Shown: positions 63,701 through 64,000 of the stretch, piece after piece
Position numbering within the stretch: the first letter of the stretch is position 1
Layout of the letters: every line of letters begins with the position of its first letter
NCBI GenBank assembly: GCA_020696345.1
Contig: JAEHCK010000012.1
Location: 1 to 64,000, forward strand
Source: Thermoplasmata archaeon
Lineage (GTDB): Archaea; Thermoplasmatota; Penumbrarchaeia; JAEHCK01
DNA length: 64,000 nt
Direction of reading: 5' to 3'
The notes under the pieces: model-generated
Databases searched by the model: none
Told to the model about the DNA's origin: nothing
The model's input: only the letters and a program-made list of their open reading frames with translations
Translations under genes and position numbers: made by a program

Positions 63701-64000
63701 CCGGCCGGCTGACCCGGAGATACTTCAACCCCAAAATGGCATTACGATCGAAAAAGGCGATACAATAGATCTCAAGGGCAACTGTACCGACCCCGACTTG
63801 CCGTACGGTGATAAATTAACCTTCGAATGGTCCTCGGACATCGTGGACGATGAGTTGGGGGTAGGTGAGAACCTACTCGATGTCACTCTACCCGCGGGTA
63901 AGCATTTGATCACATTATCGGTGTCAGATGAGTCGGGTCTATCCTCCAGTGCCTCGATCACCATTGAGGTAACTGGTGATATCTCAGGTTCCGGTGGGGG
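60702..64000 (+). CDS. Giant beta-helix/FN3/cadherin-like surface protein, partial
   Basis: The frame is open from ATG 60702 to the right edge, about 1099 residues so far. A signal peptide (about 6-22) precedes a Thr/Asn linker and right-handed beta-helix repeats (about 90-465; NNNCSNNSQMGIYVD and NCSNN turns). The box NYWSDYTG follows, then FN3-like domains (about 515-900). A cadherin-like domain ends TITVTPVNDRPADP, and a PKD/Ig-like domain ends near TLSVSDESG at the edge. The order and motifs match the 1142-residue protein at 2056-5484, for instance LNDPGVLDTDGYF against LSDPGEVDTDGNY. A C-terminal anchor is expected beyond the window. Confidence 0.82.
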   Translation, partial: MKHTTTVILIVFLMLSGLANMVGPVDNAVKEQNYDVVAEKSASSVTRPMPNSPTTTTTNRGVLPTGAHAPIRINNNTHFHTVAGIEGWLGIGTLISPYIIEDLIINAQGQGNAIYIGNVSTVYFIIRNCTLFNASGSTLPWGYGAGITLANVPTFPGPIGVVQANNCSNNKIGICFYGTNYCVIDNNNCSNNSQMGIYVDNSDDNIIKNNICVANNQSGIFLTSGRYNKFENNTCNSNTKNGISLYVSAINNKINNNTCKSNDVDGINLESTCKDNYLFNNTCTLNVGDGISLLDLSDDNLLDHNNCSNNFNGIFIQSTNNMIKNSTCTSNEFGISIFTSVNKIYDNTCKNNSESGIYLYFSNSNILKNNQCTSLNNKGILFYDSDGNSVFGNNFSFSSAHGLYLEKNSDGNYFSENQISHNSANGIFIDTNCINNRIIYNNFIDNTNQADDAFPTSTNWDNGKGEGNYWSDYTGLDNGADDRTAGDGIGDTNIPHPGSGYDNYPFMNRSGWLTLNPPTLNDPGVLDTDGYFIVNWSKIKRSTKYQLQEDESNLFSFPTDVFNTSATGIHIPRKGNGTYYYRLKMFNPYTESGWSNVVDIVVDWSPSAPTGLEITANTGRTIGLSWNPNPEPDIDGYHILMNDTGAGLYGPYHKVATVPHTTTSYTVTDLMEEVRYYFVITAYDNLLTNSTQSDFVSDTTPDVTAPAAPKNLSATALPSGGIELTWDGNTEPDLEGYYIYLSDPNVDAPGEFHYWGSGSSDMAYHTFDNLRGDATYHFKLIAHDEVPNNSSDSEIASATTFDDTPPWNPTNLTITDITNNSMKLSWTASVSPDVVAYNVTRGYFDYYSASFYPVNSEPVTDTWYIDTGLEEGTDYYYNVRSIDDAGWESEYVVFAHAKTILSPKKPQILQHPFDFKIIEDTNDDRTINLFNWFTDANDDPLKLRCTGQKHIHVTITKDTGYVLFVPDSDWNGNETLTFYASDGKHEISDNVTITVTPVNDRPADPEILQPQNGITIEKGDTIDLKGNCTDPDLPYGDKLTFEWSSDIVDDELGVGENLLDVTLPAGKHLITLSVSDESGLSSSASITIEVTGDISGSGG

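Noticed and set aside
1-64000. tRNA, rRNA or other known stable RNA genes
   Set aside because: No tRNA-like cloverleaf with the conserved GTTC loop or rRNA stretch was recognised by eye; a tRNAscan or Rfam run would settle it.
1-64000. Complete insertion sequence or integrase
   Set aside because: No transposase or integrase motifs appear in any long frame; only fold-back and dispersed repeats are seen.

Overview
This window is archaeal. It carries the complete euryarchaeal-type S10-spc ribosomal gene cluster (L3 through SecY, with an SUI1-family factor and the RNase P protein Rpp29 between L29 and S17). It also carries a proteasome alpha subunit, diphthamide synthase Dph2, a MfnA-type decarboxylase, a geranylgeranyl reductase-family flavoprotein, and the Zn-ribbon/DUF2073/Era-like GTPase trio. 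Low-complexity tails on S3, S5, S17, L5 and L32e and the cluster order suggest a Thermoplasmatota-like euryarchaeote. That placement is an inference; the order and genus cannot be read from the sequence.

Layout. (1) 1-14.3 kb is an AT-rich accessory/surface region. It holds a partial caspase-like paralogue at the left edge, a HEPN-like gene, a small PD-(D/E)XK-like gene, a 1142-residue surface protein and a 2671-residue secreted multidomain protein. The latter ends in a caspase-fold module whose catalytic His and Cys both appear to be replaced. (2) 14.35-30.84 kb is the minus-strand ribosomal superoperon, 24 genes read L3 to SecY, with mostly overlapping or closely spaced ends. (3) 31.6-41.6 kb is a set of short units separated by repeat-filled intergenic DNA: sugar-nucleotidyltransferase, protein phosphatase, MoxR ATPase with VWA partner, PheS with PAP2 phosphatase, acetate-type transporter, and ERCC4 nuclease. 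(4) 41.8-48.1 kb holds an archaeal AAA ATPase, the Zn-ribbon/DUF2073/GTPase operon, a radical SAM enzyme and a Trm9-like methyltransferase. (5) 48.3-48.9 kb is a probable toxin-antitoxin pair flanked by fold-back elements. (6) 49.3-60.3 kb holds a beta-helix surface protein and housekeeping genes for tRNA thiolation, lipid reduction, NAD synthesis, MfnA, Dph2, a METTL5-like methyltransferase and PsmA, plus a 38-residue zinc microprotein. (7) 60.7-64.0 kb is the start of another giant beta-helix/FN3 surface protein, a close architectural paralogue of the 1142-residue protein.

Intergenic DNA is unusually rich in dispersed and tandem repeats: 27-bp arrays in opposite orientation, a 28-bp array in front of moxR, and several dispersed families, one of which abuts the 3' ends of genes. 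No rRNA, tRNA, CRISPR array or complete insertion sequence was seen.

The most distinctive items are the pseudo-caspase/propeller protein with two further copies of its terminal module, the HEPN plus PD-(D/E)XK islet with two strong hairpins, and the repeat family at gene ends.
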